A stretch of 64,000 nt of DNA. Source: Adiantum capillus-veneris. Taxonomy: Eukaryota; Streptophyta; Polypodiopsida; Polypodiales; Pteridaceae. The stretch spans positions 95,210,112 through 95,274,111 of the forward strand of contig CM043945.1 of assembly GCA_014529385.2 (NCBI GenBank), given 5' to 3'. Positions 33,381 to 44,900 of this stretch are shown in pieces. The notes beneath the pieces are model-generated. The model worked only from the letters and a program-made list of their open reading frames with translations. It made no database searches and was not told where the DNA came from. Position numbers and translations under genes: made by a program. The first letter of the stretch is position 1; each line of letters starts with the position of its first letter.

Positions 33381-36300
33381 ATGGACTTCGAATCTAGGGA
33401 GAAAGCACATTTGATTCTTGATAATGAAATAGTTGGTATTGGTTGTGTGTGTAGAACATATCCAAATTCCACATGTGGTGGTACACAGATAGGGCAAGGA
33501 AATGTATCTATACTAGTGGAGGAATGTTTTAAGGATGTGGCGCTCCCTTTTCCTACAATGGATACTACATCTCTCCAAAGCTCATTATGGAGTGCCGTTT
33601 GATGGCCCAAGATTCTTTTGCAGTCTTCCATGATAAATGACGACCCAATTGACACAAATGAAAGCTACAGTGGTGATGAACAAGGGGATCAACCTGATCC
33701 TCTACTTACAGATGCAATACCTATAACAAGCCCAAAGTTTGAAACATTGACACGAGAATCTTGGAGAAATCAAAGGGTACTTTTAAAGAATGACACTATG
33801 ATGCAGATTGTACATGAAGGGACCATCTTATATGTATTTCCAAATGATTATGTTAACTTTCATGTACTTGGTAATGATTTTGTGAGTGTGGGTATTGAAA
33901 GGGAGAATGAAATTAGTTAGAACATGCCTGATGTGGCTAGCATCACTTTGGTAAAGTTTTCCATCAAGCAGACAACCATGTTGGATGGGATGCCATTACA
34001 ATGCTTTGTTCCTATTAATGGGATGCATGCTAGGTGTGCAGAATCTGATGTATCCAATGATGATTATGCTAGAAAATATGGTGATGGGAATACCGTTGCT
34101 ACACCGTTAAGGAAGCGGCACTACACTTTTATCAACAGATCTCGTAGCACTAGCTTCTGCTTTTTATCTTGCAATTGAGTCAATTCAAAGGGTTTCATGT
34201 ATTGATTGTTGTGGACAAAAAGGCTGTCAGTTTGCAGATCGGGATATGGTGACAAGATTACCGCAAGAATTTTGGAGAGAGTCTCAGAAAGCACGCACTA
34301 ATTATGTTTATGATGTCCTATCTATATGATATCAGAAAGATGAAAAGATGAGATACCAATTCAAGATAAATGGCTCTATTGTTTGTTGTAGAGCATGGTA
34401 TGAGCTATATGGAATACCAAAGACATCATTTTACCGCTACAAAGAAAATTTGGAAATGGTGTGCGCAACTATGTGCATGGTAACACATGCACATTGAGAC
34501 GAGGACTTCAACATACTAATTTAGCAAGAGCATTGCTAAATGAATTTGTGGATAACAAATCTGAGAAGATGCCACACAGAAGTAGAACACTCCTAGATGG
34601 CTCAAGAGACACTCATTAGTGATTCCATCAATGTACAAACAAGTTGACATTTTAAGCGGATCAACACGACACTTGACCAAATGGGTTATGAGAAGAAGTT
34701 ATCTCCGTCTTGTTTGGTAGGATGTGGATCAAAGAGTATCCACATGTCACTTTAATAAAGACAAGTGAGTTCTCTAAGTGCAATGTTTGCAGTTCAATCA
34801 ACACAAGGCTAGAAGCTAAACCTTCTCTTGATGAGAGATCTCTTCTCTTGAGAGAGAGAGAGAAGTTCACATGGCATAATAAAAGAGTTTCAGGAGCCTA
34901 TATTATGCATGGCGCACATATTCAGAAACTCAACCACAAAAGTATGTATGCATAATTCATGATAAGATGGATCAAAAGAAGACTGCATTCCTAGATTACG
35001 TATTGTTCCTATGGGTGGGACTCTAGATACAATTTTCAAGTGGCATTGGTAGGTATGATCACTCATGGACATGGACATGGACATGGAGAAGGTCATTATG
35101 GTCACTTTGTCTTGAATGGTTTGTGGCCAGCTGATCCAAATCTTACAATTGGCTCAATTGCTAATTGTTTACATAACCTAGAGAGGATAGATAAGCATTC
35201 TCTTGGTGATCTAGCAACCAACAGACTACCAAGGAGCTCTATCTCACTACTAAATGCTTTGAACTCAAGGGATGATTTGGACTACCACAACTTGAGTGAT
35301 GGAAAAGAGCCCATTGTGCAGATATCAGAAACTACAGAGGAGGAATTGGGGTCATCATTTTGCAAGTTATCGGAGAATTTGTTACTACAATTAGATAATT
35401 GTGCAGGGGAGAACAAAAATCGATACTTATTTGCCTATTTGTCCATGCTTGTTGCAAAGGGCATTTTCAAAACCATTCAACTAGGATATTTGATGGTTGG
35501 GCATACACATGAGGACATAGATGCAATGTTCAGTAAGTTTTCAGAGAAGTTGAGAGTTACACAAACTTATACTTTGCCTCATTTGATAGATACACTAAGG
35601 AATAACTCATCTTCATCTCCAGCTCCATTTATGCTCACAAAGGTCCCTGATTTCAAGCAATATTGTGATGGACAAGTCATACTTGTTGGCCAATCCAAAC
35701 CTCTTCAATTTAGGTTTTTTGTGCAAGATGAGACACCCATGATGCAATATAAGGCACATGTAGGTGTATCAAATTGGAGTGGAAGTATTCGCCTTTGGAA
35801 AACTGACATAGAAGTAAATCCAATGTTACCACATGGAGATCCACCTTTGGTACCAATGGCAGAGTATGTGAAGGCCCATGAAGGAGTGATTTCAGGGTTG
35901 AAGAATTATATTAAGTTTTGGCAAAATTTAGGAAATGGCTCAAGTGTGCCATGATATTATAGGCCCGTGATAGATTACTGGACTAAGGTAATTGACAAGC
36001 TTGGAAGAGCAACCATATCAGAGGGAGTCTTGTACAAACAATTTTGGCCAAAAACGCAAGAATCTCGTTACAAACAATGCAGCACAATGAGCTTACAACA
36101 AGGAGCCGAAAGATTCCTAGGTCTTGAAGAGCTAAATGCTCATTTCTGTGGTCCTCAACGAGATAGACCAAGGGAAGAGTTTGACCCTCTATCTGATGTG
36201 CACCAAGGTGACTTTGTTATGCTACTTTCGAGTGACATGGATATTTATCCAGTTTGGCTTGCAATGGATTTATCAAACATTGACAACGAGCCTACATCAC

Positions 36301-36599
36301 CAAACTACAGAAAAGTTTTGATTCAATATTGGGCACCTTGTGCAAGAAAGAGTGGGATGACAGATACTCAAGCTTACACTAATTGTTGGAAGGGTTTTTG
36401 GGCTGTCAACTATAAGGACCCAAAAGTGTGGGAATCTGTAGATGCGATTGTTTGGTCTTGGAGACCCAATAAAGAAGGTTCATTTTCAAGGGTTAAGATT
36501 CCAGAAAGGCATGCTCTAAAAGCTAAAACTGGCCTTGCTCGTGCACATCATCAATCACACTTGGATCAAAGTTTGGACATGGCATCCAATTTGGAGTAG
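33381..36599 (+). pseudogene. DUF8039-like/DUF7869-like transposase gene, copy 1
   Basis: The N-terminal part (MDFESREKAHLILDNEIVG ... GGTQIGQGNVSILVEECF ... SLQSSLW) resembles the small beta domain of plant Tnp1/En-Spm proteins (DUF8039-like), with its V-G-V and terminal WPK signature. Then follow a Cys cluster (CIDCCGQKGC, near 34205), VCCRAWYELYGIPKTSF near 34385-34430, and a CNVCSSI pair near 34785. Next is HDKMDQKKT near 34960, and a DUF7869-like core: LQLDNCAGENKN with Asp at 35394-35396, and VGHTHEDIDAMFSKF at 35499-35530. A C-terminal region (GDFVMLLSSDMDIYPVWL) ends at 36599. These acidic residues are where an RNase-H-fold transposase would have its triad. The gene is dead: TGA 33600-33602, TAG 33918-33920, frameshifts at about 34160 and 34985, TGA 35952-35954. 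The ATG is preceded by a 3' splice-site-like TTTTTTTCACTTGCAAG. Confidence 0.75.
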
Positions 36600-37067
36600 A
36601 TTATATGGAGCTTCTATTGTTACTATAATGGTTGTAAACAAGACCTTTGATTATAATGACCTTTCTTTCTTTTATTTCATTCTAGTATTTATTCAAATTC
36701 ATGCTTTGTGCATCCTCAAATTTTGGTGTTTATCAACACCACAATTCTTTAAGATTTCACTCTACCCCATCAACAAGTATATCAACATTCTTCCCACTTT
36801 ACATAAAAAAATCCCAAATTACATGAATTTAGTCAATTTGGAGATTCCCATCATGAGGGATTTTTACCATAATACCTAATATGGTCTTAACATGGTAATG
36901 CCATCACAACTCACGGCATTTATCATGATACGTCCTCAGTAATGAGTCGATTTCAAAATAATTATCAATAACTTTCATATAAGGGACTTATCATGAGATT
37001 TGAGCGATGTCATGTAAATTCATATTCTACAAGAAACTCTTCACCACTTTCTATGTGGCGTAGGATT
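36600..37067. other. spacer between convergent genes
   Basis: 468 bases between the stop of the transposase-like gene (+) and the stop of the SET-like gene (-). AT-rich with no open frame of note; polyadenylation signals for both genes would lie here but none is unambiguous. Confidence 0.5.
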
Positions 37068-37205
37068 TCAAACACAAACATAGCCACATTTATCGAAGCT
37101 AATTTGTGTTGTGGTGGCTTTATGCCAAGGTGGAAAATTGGGATCAAAAGTATAACATACATTTGGACTCATACTTAGACCATGAGTACTATTTATATAT
37201 CCTGT
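37068..37205 (-). pseudogene. last 46 codons of the SET-like gene, cut off by the gypsy insertion
   Basis: This minus-strand segment encodes GYINSTHGLSMSPNVCY, then FPPWHKATTT, and ends at a TGA (37068-37070). Its frame joins exactly to the SET-like exon ending at 46449-46453 on the other side of the gypsy element once the duplicated target bases are counted once. The motif INS...SPNV is the usual end of a SET domain (normally RFINHSCxPN), where the methyl donor and substrate lysine channel is closed. It has no start of its own. Confidence 0.75.
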
Positions 37206-38759
37206 TGATGGGGGCTTTTCACAAGCCAAGCTCCCATATCCCTCTTCTCTCGTCCCCACCCCATGAAAACCCCCTCTTAGGGAGGGAGTGATAAAAGACA
37301 TTGGAAAACGTAAGAAAAAAATAAAGTATGATTATGTAAATATATGAGAAAGGTAAAATAGGCCACCTCATGCCTGCGGGGCAGCCCATCCCAACCTTGC
37401 CTCCTTTTTCTTCACTGTTGCCCCGCCGTGTGTCCCTTTTCCTCTCCTCCACTCAAAAGGTGAACCCCCTCTCTCTTCCCCTTGTCCTTTCTCCTTTCTC
37501 TCTCCCCTCAAGCTACCCCACCTCTCACCAAATAATGCATTCTAACTCACCAATAATGCACCCTAACTCACATGCAACTTACCCTATCTTCCAAAATAGT
37601 ATACCCCACCCCCCCCCTTTCTCTCTCCTATCATATCCCATGACCCAAATATCCCCCCTCTCTCTAAAGGGCGCCATGTCTCTTGTCTTGTAGCTGAATA
37701 ACATCCCCCACACTCACACACACTCAGTTTCACTAAAAAAGATGCCCACAGACCCATCCCCACCCGGTGGTTACCTGATTTTTCTTGTGTTCACACACAT
37801 CTGCACACAGATTCATCTCTGAGCACACTCCTCTCTCTCCCCTCTTGTAATTACTTTATTCTCCATGTCACCTCTCACTTTTTTTCATCAACCCATCTCT
37901 CTCTCTCTTAGTCTCTCTCTTATGAGACTGCTGTTGTGGCACATATACACACAGCCAGACAAGTGGGGCCCACAGTCACATGGCCTATGTAGATAATGAT
38001 TTCTTCATTTCTAAATTCTAGAATTTCTCCCCCCCCTCCTCCCCTATATAAAGCGGGGTCACCATCACACAAAAATAGACAACATCACCAAAGAACACAC
38101 TATGCACTGTGTGTGCCTAGTGCACACGCACACACCCACTCCATCACCATCATCGCAATCACCATGCTTGTCTTGAGCATGACCTCTACACCCTTGGCTA
38201 TGGAAGATGAAGGGCAACTAAATGAAGGATGATGGCCATAATCCTCGTGCGAGTCTTCGCCATCAACTCCCACCTATCCGCCATGTGCTCTACCACTCTC
38301 TCCCTTCTCATTCCCCTACCCTATGCTCCCCATTTCATCGCCTAATCCTCTAAATAAAGCTTGAGGTTTTGTGAGTATGTTTTCTTGCAATGTTTTGCCC
38401 ATGTGAGGTGTGCGGAATCGCCACCTAGTCTTGTGTTTTGGAGTGAGCTTGTGTATGTGTGAAGGGTGTGCGGATTCGCCATCCTTTTGTGATGCCTAAG
38501 TACTAAGCCGCTATACCCCCTCCCTCACTCTCTCTCTCTCTCTCTCACTTGATCTCATTCCCTTTCCTTTTCATCATTACTCCCAAGCATCCATCTCTCT
38601 TGGATGAAAACTTTGTTATGGTGGTGTGTTGTTTGCGTCCTAGCCGCTGAAGCTAGGTGGTGCCCCCTGTTTGCTTTACCATGACAGGCTCGAGGCGCGC
38701 CATTCGGTCCCCGGTGCTTTAGAGGCTGTCGGGGTTCGGGGTTCGCTTTGCTCCCGTCA
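37206..38759 (+). repeat. 5' LTR of the gypsy element
   Basis: 1554 bases, TG...CA. A TATA box (TATATAAAG, 38045-38053) stands before the likely transcription start, and a polyadenylation signal AATAAA at 38353-38358 follows. These mark U3, R and U5. CT-rich and (CT)n runs fill much of U3 and U5. Open frames inside are by-products of the low-complexity sequence. Confidence 0.93.
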
Positions 38760-38779
38760 TTTGGTGCCCCCACTGAGGA
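38760..38779 (+). other. primer-binding site of the gypsy element
   Basis: Directly after the LTR comes TTTGGTGCCCCCACTGAGG. The TTTGGTGCC start is usual for plant gypsy elements primed by a non-initiator tRNA; I do not assign the tRNA. Confidence 0.7.
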
Positions 38780-38832
38780 TCTTTTCATGAAACCCTTCAG
38801 TTTACAAGACTGAAACCCTTAAACTATTGTGA

Positions 38833-39534
38833 ATGGATGAATGGCTAGCAGGATTTGCTAATTGGATGACAGAAGAAGAAGAGCTCCAAGCACAACTAGA
38901 CGAACTCCGCATCTCCATCAAAGCTCGAGTGCCAGGCGTAACGGTAATCGATTTGCAGTGGGAGAGTCAACCAACACGCCAAACCTAGTGGATATACATA
39001 GGCCAAGTGCCAAGAAGAAGAAGGAGAAGGTCGAAACCATGTCCGCAACCTACAACCAACCCACAACAACAAAATGGAAGGAGCTCTACACAATAGAGAA
39101 TCAACACTATTCTACTTTGAGAATCGGGTAACTCAAGTCACCGAGGTAATTATCACAGTCAGTTTTCAAGTCACACCTGATGCTGCAGCACAGATAACGG
39201 AAGCATTGGCTCACACTCTCACTAGAGAAACTAGGGATCTACTGAGTTTGTTTCAAGAAAGAACACCACCCTCTTCCACAAGCTTGGACAGTGATTAAGC
39301 ACCTCTAAGCTTCACATGAATCAGTACAACCTACCTCAAGACAGATCACACATACAAACACGTGTACGCTCAATCAAGGTAATACTGGATTTGAAGGCTC
39401 ACTACCAGCACGTCATTGACACCATGCCGGGTGGGGAGCGGTTTTTGGAGGTTCTGGCATCAGATCAACCATTTGTCTTACCTTTGGTACAAAGCAATGT
39501 ACCGTTTGAAGTTTTAATCTATGTCCTAGTATAA
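38833..39534 (+). pseudogene. gypsy leader with small broken frames
   Basis: Three short plus-strand frames lie before gag: 38833 to about 38988 (MDEWLAGFANWMTEEEELQA, Glu-rich), 39074-39298 (VTPDAAAQITEALAHTL), and 39316-39534 (VILDLKAHYQHVIDTMPGG). They are in different frames and may be pieces of one ancestral N-terminal gag or extra frame. No domain is recognisable. Confidence 0.4.
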
Positions 39535-39617
39535 GAGGGTATACACGCCTCCTTGTAAAGAAGAAAAAAACTTTTGCAAGTTAAGCAGTGTGTCTTTCTA
39601 GCTCTCTCTCAGTAATC

Positions 39618-40924
39618 ATGGCAAGTGTAGCATTTCCAACATTTAAAGGAAAGAAGGGGGAGGATTTGGTAACAGACTTCCTAGATGACTTTGAAGTAGC
39701 ATGTGTAGTGAGCAACAAAGATAGAGATGAATCCCGGGTTAGAATCTTTAAGCATCTCATGAAGCTAGAAGCTAGATCATGGTACAATGCACTTCCACAA
39801 GCAACCAAGGATGACTGGGAACCCTTAAAAACCTCTTTTAAGAGGCGCTTTGGGGGAGGTACAACTTCAAAAAAGTTGTGGGACAAGTTGAGAGACTTGA
39901 AGCAGGAGGGTCTTTTAGAATATGCCACCTATGAGTCCAAATTTGTGGATTTGTGGGAACGGTGGTTGAGTCACTGGCTAGGGGGGAAGCTGCACCCGAT
40001 TTCCTAAAAAAGGATCGGTTCACGCATGGCTTATGGCCGCTTCTCAAGGAGAAGGTGAAAGGTAGATTCCCGGCTACGTACAAGTTAGCCATTGAGATTG
40101 CTCGCCTTAAAGACAAGAAGCTGCGAATGAAAGCCAAAGAAACCGAGTCAACAGAATCAAGAACATCGCATCGACCAGCAACTACGACAACCACCATTCC
40201 ACCACCACCACCGGCTCTTGGGGTAAGAGATGACCAACAAGATATGTTGGCCCATATTACTGACCAACTGCAGAATTTGTCTGTCCACTTAATACAACAA
40301 GGGAGGAGTCAAGAAAGAGATCAAGACCCTGGAAGAGCACGATGACAAAACAGGGAGTATCATTGCTACAACTGCGGAGAAGACGGTCACGGTATGTACT
40401 ACTGTCCCAAACCACGAAAAAACTATAATAGAGGAGGTAGGAGGAACCAATTGTCACCCCCTAGAGAAAGAACACCCCCACCCCGAGCACCACCCCCACC
40501 AACACAAATTCTACGTCCACCCCAGACACCACTACAAGCATCCATCCCACCTCTTCCACTAGCCCCACCACCTGATCGCCCTGTAAACATCATAAGGCTA
40601 GAAGAGAAAGGAAAAGCCATAGTAGTGAATCCACCCAGACCAAAGGAGAGGGACAAGGGTAAGGAGAAGGTAACCTTTTTAGAACCACTTGAAGCCATGA
40701 CTGTGAAAAGAGCTAGGAGGGAGAAAGCTACACAATCAGATGATGAGAGAAGCATGAGAGGAGAAACTAGCAAGAGGCCATCCAGGCCACGACGGAAATT
40801 GGGCATCACTGACTTCCAGCTAGGGGAAAGTTCTAAGCCCTATGATCTAACATTGGATGTGGCAGAGCAAGGACCGAAGATTACATGGCCACAGCTGCTA
40901 CATCTTGCACCAAAAGTAAGGTGA
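39618..40924 (+). pseudogene. gypsy gag (capsid, zinc knuckle)
   Basis: The start chosen is the ATG at 39618 (MASVAFPTFKGKKGEDLV). The capsid domain has the usual FKHLMKLEARSWYNALP and WEPLKTSFKRRFGG. A frameshift near 39955 moves the reading to the frame also used by pol. A TGA at 40343-40345 (after GRAR) comes just before a perfect CCHC zinc knuckle, CYNCGEDGHGMYYC. A Pro-rich and then basic linker follows (PPRAPPPPTQILRPP) to a TGA at 40922-40924. Both stops stand where CGA to TGA would explain them. Confidence 0.85.
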
Positions 40925-40936
40925 CAATGGTCTAAA

Positions 40937-43900
40937 ATGGTAAGTACAAGACGCTCCAAAACAAAGGTAGCCGGAGCAATTTCGGGATGCAACATGGATG
41001 ACATCCTTCCAATTGTTGACGTAAACATAAAAGGAAAGAGGGTTGGAAACACCTACATTGATGGAGGTGCACAAATCTGTGTAATGAGCGAAGCTATGAT
41101 GCTTCGATTAGGGCTCGAGGTTGACAGGCCTTCTCCATGCAAGGCAAAGATGGCAAACAACGCAAAAGTAAAGTCTGTGGGTGTGGTAAGTGCTGTGAAA
41201 ATCAAAGCTTTCAACACTGAGGTAGAGGTAGATGTTTTTGTAATGCCTACTAAGGGGGAGGGCTATCCACTAATTTTGGGAAGGCCATGGTTGATGGCCA
41301 TGAAGGCAAAACAGGACTGGGGTACTGGCCTTCTATGCATGACCGGTAAGAAAGGGGAGACAATGTACTACGACATGAGGATTGGCAAGCAGAAGCAAAT
41401 GAATCTGGAAACATCGGCAGATGAAACCACTAGCGAATCTTCCAGTTCTGAGGAGGAGACCACATCCACCGACGAAAGTGACAGTTCCATTGATGTGATG
41501 GGTATCATTATGAAGGATCCACAAAGGGTAAGCACAACTGGTGATCCATCACCAAAAGGAAAACCCAATGAAGAGGAGAGAAAATCACCTGGCCTAGGAG
41601 GGAGTAGGTTGAAGGGTATGTTGTCTACGGAATTAACACTTGAGGAGAAAGATAGTTTTTTGCAAATGTTGATGGGATTTCCTAACCTGTTCATTGACAA
41701 CTATGAAAGAATCACAGGCATTACAGTGGTGGAACATCATATTAAGCTGAAGGAAGGGGTAAAACCAGTTGTGCAAAAGCTACGACGATTGGGGGTCATA
41801 CAAGAAAAGGCACTTTTGGCCGAGGTAAGGAAACTGCTGGAGGCGGGATTCATCTATCCTGTAGAAAACTCAGAATGGGTGTCACTCGTAGTGGTGACGC
41901 CTAAAAAGAATGGTAAGTGGAGGGTCTGTGTTGACTACAAACCACTAAATGCAGCTACAAAGAGAGACCACTTTCCTCTCCCTTTCTTGGATGAAATTCT
42001 GAATGAAGTAGCGGGTTTTGAATGCTATACCATCTGTGATGGTTATTCTGGATACTTTCAAATACGCATAGCCTTGGAAGATCAGCTAAAAACCACTTTT
42101 ATCACGCCATGGGGTTGTTTTGCATACAGGGTTATGCCATTTGGTCTCACAAATGCACCTGCCACATTCCAAAGATATGTCACATATGTTTTTCAACCGT
42201 TCTTTGGAACATCCATAAGAGTGTTCATTGATGATTTTTGTATATATAGCTCCCGTATTTCACATTTAGAAAAGGTAACTGAAGGTTTGGCCAGGTTGCA
42301 GAGCCTAGGTGGGCAATTAAATGTGGATAAATGCCACATTAGGGAGAGTAAAGTCATTCTACTAGGCCATGAAATTTCAGCAAAAGGTATCAACGCCGAC
42401 CCAAGTAAGGTGTCCGCACTCATAGCCCTACCTTCACCAACGACCGCACGTCAACTGGTCTCTTTTCTACAGAAGGTGAGGTACTTAAGTAGATTCATAC
42501 ATCTACTATCACAACTTGTTCTACCACTGCAACAACTCACTCAAAGATCAACTTTCACTTGGGACGAGGAAAGCGAACATCACTACAACAAGGTAAAGGA
42601 GGTCTTAGCCACTCTGCCAACTATCTCACCACCTAAGTGGGATGAAAAATTCTATGTCACCTCAAGTGTTGGTGATGACTCATTGGGGGCTGTGCTACTC
42701 CAAAAGGATACGGCGACATCTTTCATGAGGCCAATCTACTTCTCTAGTCGAATGATGACAGCAGGAGAGAAAGGTTTCACCCATGTGGAACACTTAGTCC
42801 TAGCTCTTAGATTTGCAACTAAAAAGTTTAGGTCATATTTGCTGCCTAAGCAATTTGTGATTCTAACCACGGATGAAATATTTCCCTATGTTGTACAACA
42901 CATGGATGTGTCTGCTAGAATTACTAAATGGCTAGTTCGTCTGCAAGAGTTTGACTACACGGTACAGGTAGAAAGCACGACAAGGGCAAATTTGGGGGGA
43001 CTCATGACCTACCAAGTCTTTGAAAGGAAGGAGAAGCAATCTAAGGAAGGAGAAGTCCGATTACCTCCAGTACCACCGATGGTAGAAGGAGCATACTCTC
43101 TCTACTTTGATGGAGCCTACAAGCGAGCGTCCGACAAAGCAGCTGCAGGCATAGTGGTCTTTGATGACAAAGGGACAAAGGTATTTTCGTTGGGCCAATT
43201 GTTAGATTCACATTCTAACAATGAAGCTGAGTATGCAGCACTAACCAAGGGTCTACAATGGTGCGTCTCGCAAGGTGTACAACGCCTTAATGTATTTGGG
43301 GATGCTCTACTTCTGGTAAGGCAAGTAAATGGAGCATGGACATGCAAGAATCCTAGTTTAAGGACTCACTTAAGTGGTGTAAAAACCTTGTTGGGTAATT
43401 TTGAAGAAGTTCAAATACACCATATCCCAAGGGCTCAAAACCAAGAAGCAGATGCCCTAGCAAGTGAAAGACTACAGGAAGTGGTGGTTGGAGCAATAAA
43501 ACTAAAGCTCCCTCTATTTCAAGGAAGTGATGCCTTGCCTGACATCATGCATTTTTTGGAAACAGGGGAATGCCCATCAGATTTAACAAAGGGACAGAAG
43601 CAATGGCTGACGCGGAAGGCCACAAGGTATCAACTCATCAATGACAGTTTGTACTGTAAGGGTAAGGACCAAATACTCAAGAAGGTCCCTCTCTCTCAGG
43701 AAATCACGGGAGTAATTGCTAGCTGTCATGACGGGGTTTGTGGTGGTCACTTTGCCCTAGACATAACAAGTAGGAAAATCTTGTAGGCAGGCTTCATATG
43801 GCCTAGCCTCAACCGTGATGTACACCACTGGTGCAAAACATGTAAGTTGTGTCAAAAGGCCGGCACTAGGTCACTTATGCCTGAACCACAGACACCTATT

Positions 43901-44785
43901 CTCTCATATGGCCCATTTGAAAAATGGGGTATCGATGCAATTGGGCCATTACCTAGGGCCAACTCAGGAAAATTCTACATTATCATGGGGGTCGACTACA
44001 TGACTAGATGGGCAGAGGCTATAGCCACCACTAGAATCACAGCGGTAGAGGTAGCTAAATTTATCTACGAGCACATATGCTGTAGGTTTGGCACACCTTT
44101 AGAGATCATCTCTGATAGAGGGCCAGGTTTCAGAGCAGACTTGGTAGGAGAATTAATGCAGAAACTGGGCATTACAAGGAGGCACTCTTCACCATATTAC
44201 CCTCAATGTAATGGCCTAGTTGAAAAGGTAAATGGAATGGTTTCTAAAATTATTACCAAGCAGGTAAACAATCATCCTGGAGACTGGGATAAGTATCTAC
44301 TACCAGCTTTATGGGCCTACAGAACTTCATTTCGTACATCCTTGGGATTCACACCGTATCATCTAGTATTTGGTAAGGAAGCAATCTTGCCCATTGAAGT
44401 GCAACTACAAAGTCTCAGAGTAATGGCAAGCCAGCTTCAACAGCCCAACATGCATTTGAGAGATCACATCATCAACTTGGAAAGACTGCAGATGGACAGA
44501 GAAGAAGCAATAAATTATTATGCAGCACAAGCAGAGCATAGACGGCTTAGCTTTAACGAGCATCTCCGGAAAAAAGAATTGAAGAAAGGAATGTTGGTGC
44601 TCCGCTACGACAATCGCTTCGACACGCGCAATGATAAGAAACTCCTACTCCGATGGGAAGGTCCTTTCATCATCAGAAAAAAGTATGCCAATGGAAGCTA
44701 CCAGCTTATGGAGGCTGATGGAAAACTTCATAAAACCAGGGTAAATGGTTGGCGACTTAAACCTTATTTTCTTCGATTTGACTAG
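40937..44785 (+). pseudogene. gypsy pol: protease, RT, two RNase H domains, integrase
   Basis: In frame with gag. Protease active site YIDGGA, Asp at 41060-41062. RT: CVDYKPLNAATKRDHFPLP, PFGLTNAPATFQ and catalytic FIDD at 42224-42235. A first RNase H follows near 42650-42900, then a second plant-type RNase H (YFDGAYKRASDKAAAG, NNEAEYAAL, NQEADALA) at about 43100-43460; this pair is typical of Tat elements. A TAG at 43784-43786 interrupts the His/Cys finger of integrase (GGHFAL ... WCKTCKLCQ). The integrase core has Asp in KWGIDAIGP, Asp in ISDRGPGF and Glu in CNGLVEKVNG, with 35 residues between the last two. The end is RLKPYFLRFD at 44785. No chromodomain is seen. All catalytic residues survive; the stops alone break it. 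Confidence 0.92.
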
Positions 44786-44883
44786 GCTCCACCTATTGAC
44801 ATTCCAGATGAGGACACACCATCAGCCGCCACCTCCGACGATGATGATCAAACAGATGAGCTAGAGACATGAATGTCTCTAGC

Positions 44884-44900
44884 CAAAAGGGGAGGGCTAA
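44884..44900 (+). other. polypurine tract of the gypsy element
   Basis: AAAAGGGGAGGGCTAA directly precedes the TG start of the 3' LTR, the expected primer for plus-strand DNA synthesis. Confidence 0.85.

Noticed and set aside
37370-38232. Pro/Ser-rich open frames in the LTRs (and their twins at 45.1-45.9 kb)
   Set aside because: They lie inside CT-rich LTR sequence, differ in length between the two LTRs, and cross the promoter.
40423-40809. 128-codon minus-strand frame in the gypsy element
   Set aside because: Shadow of the Pro-rich gag linker on the plus strand.
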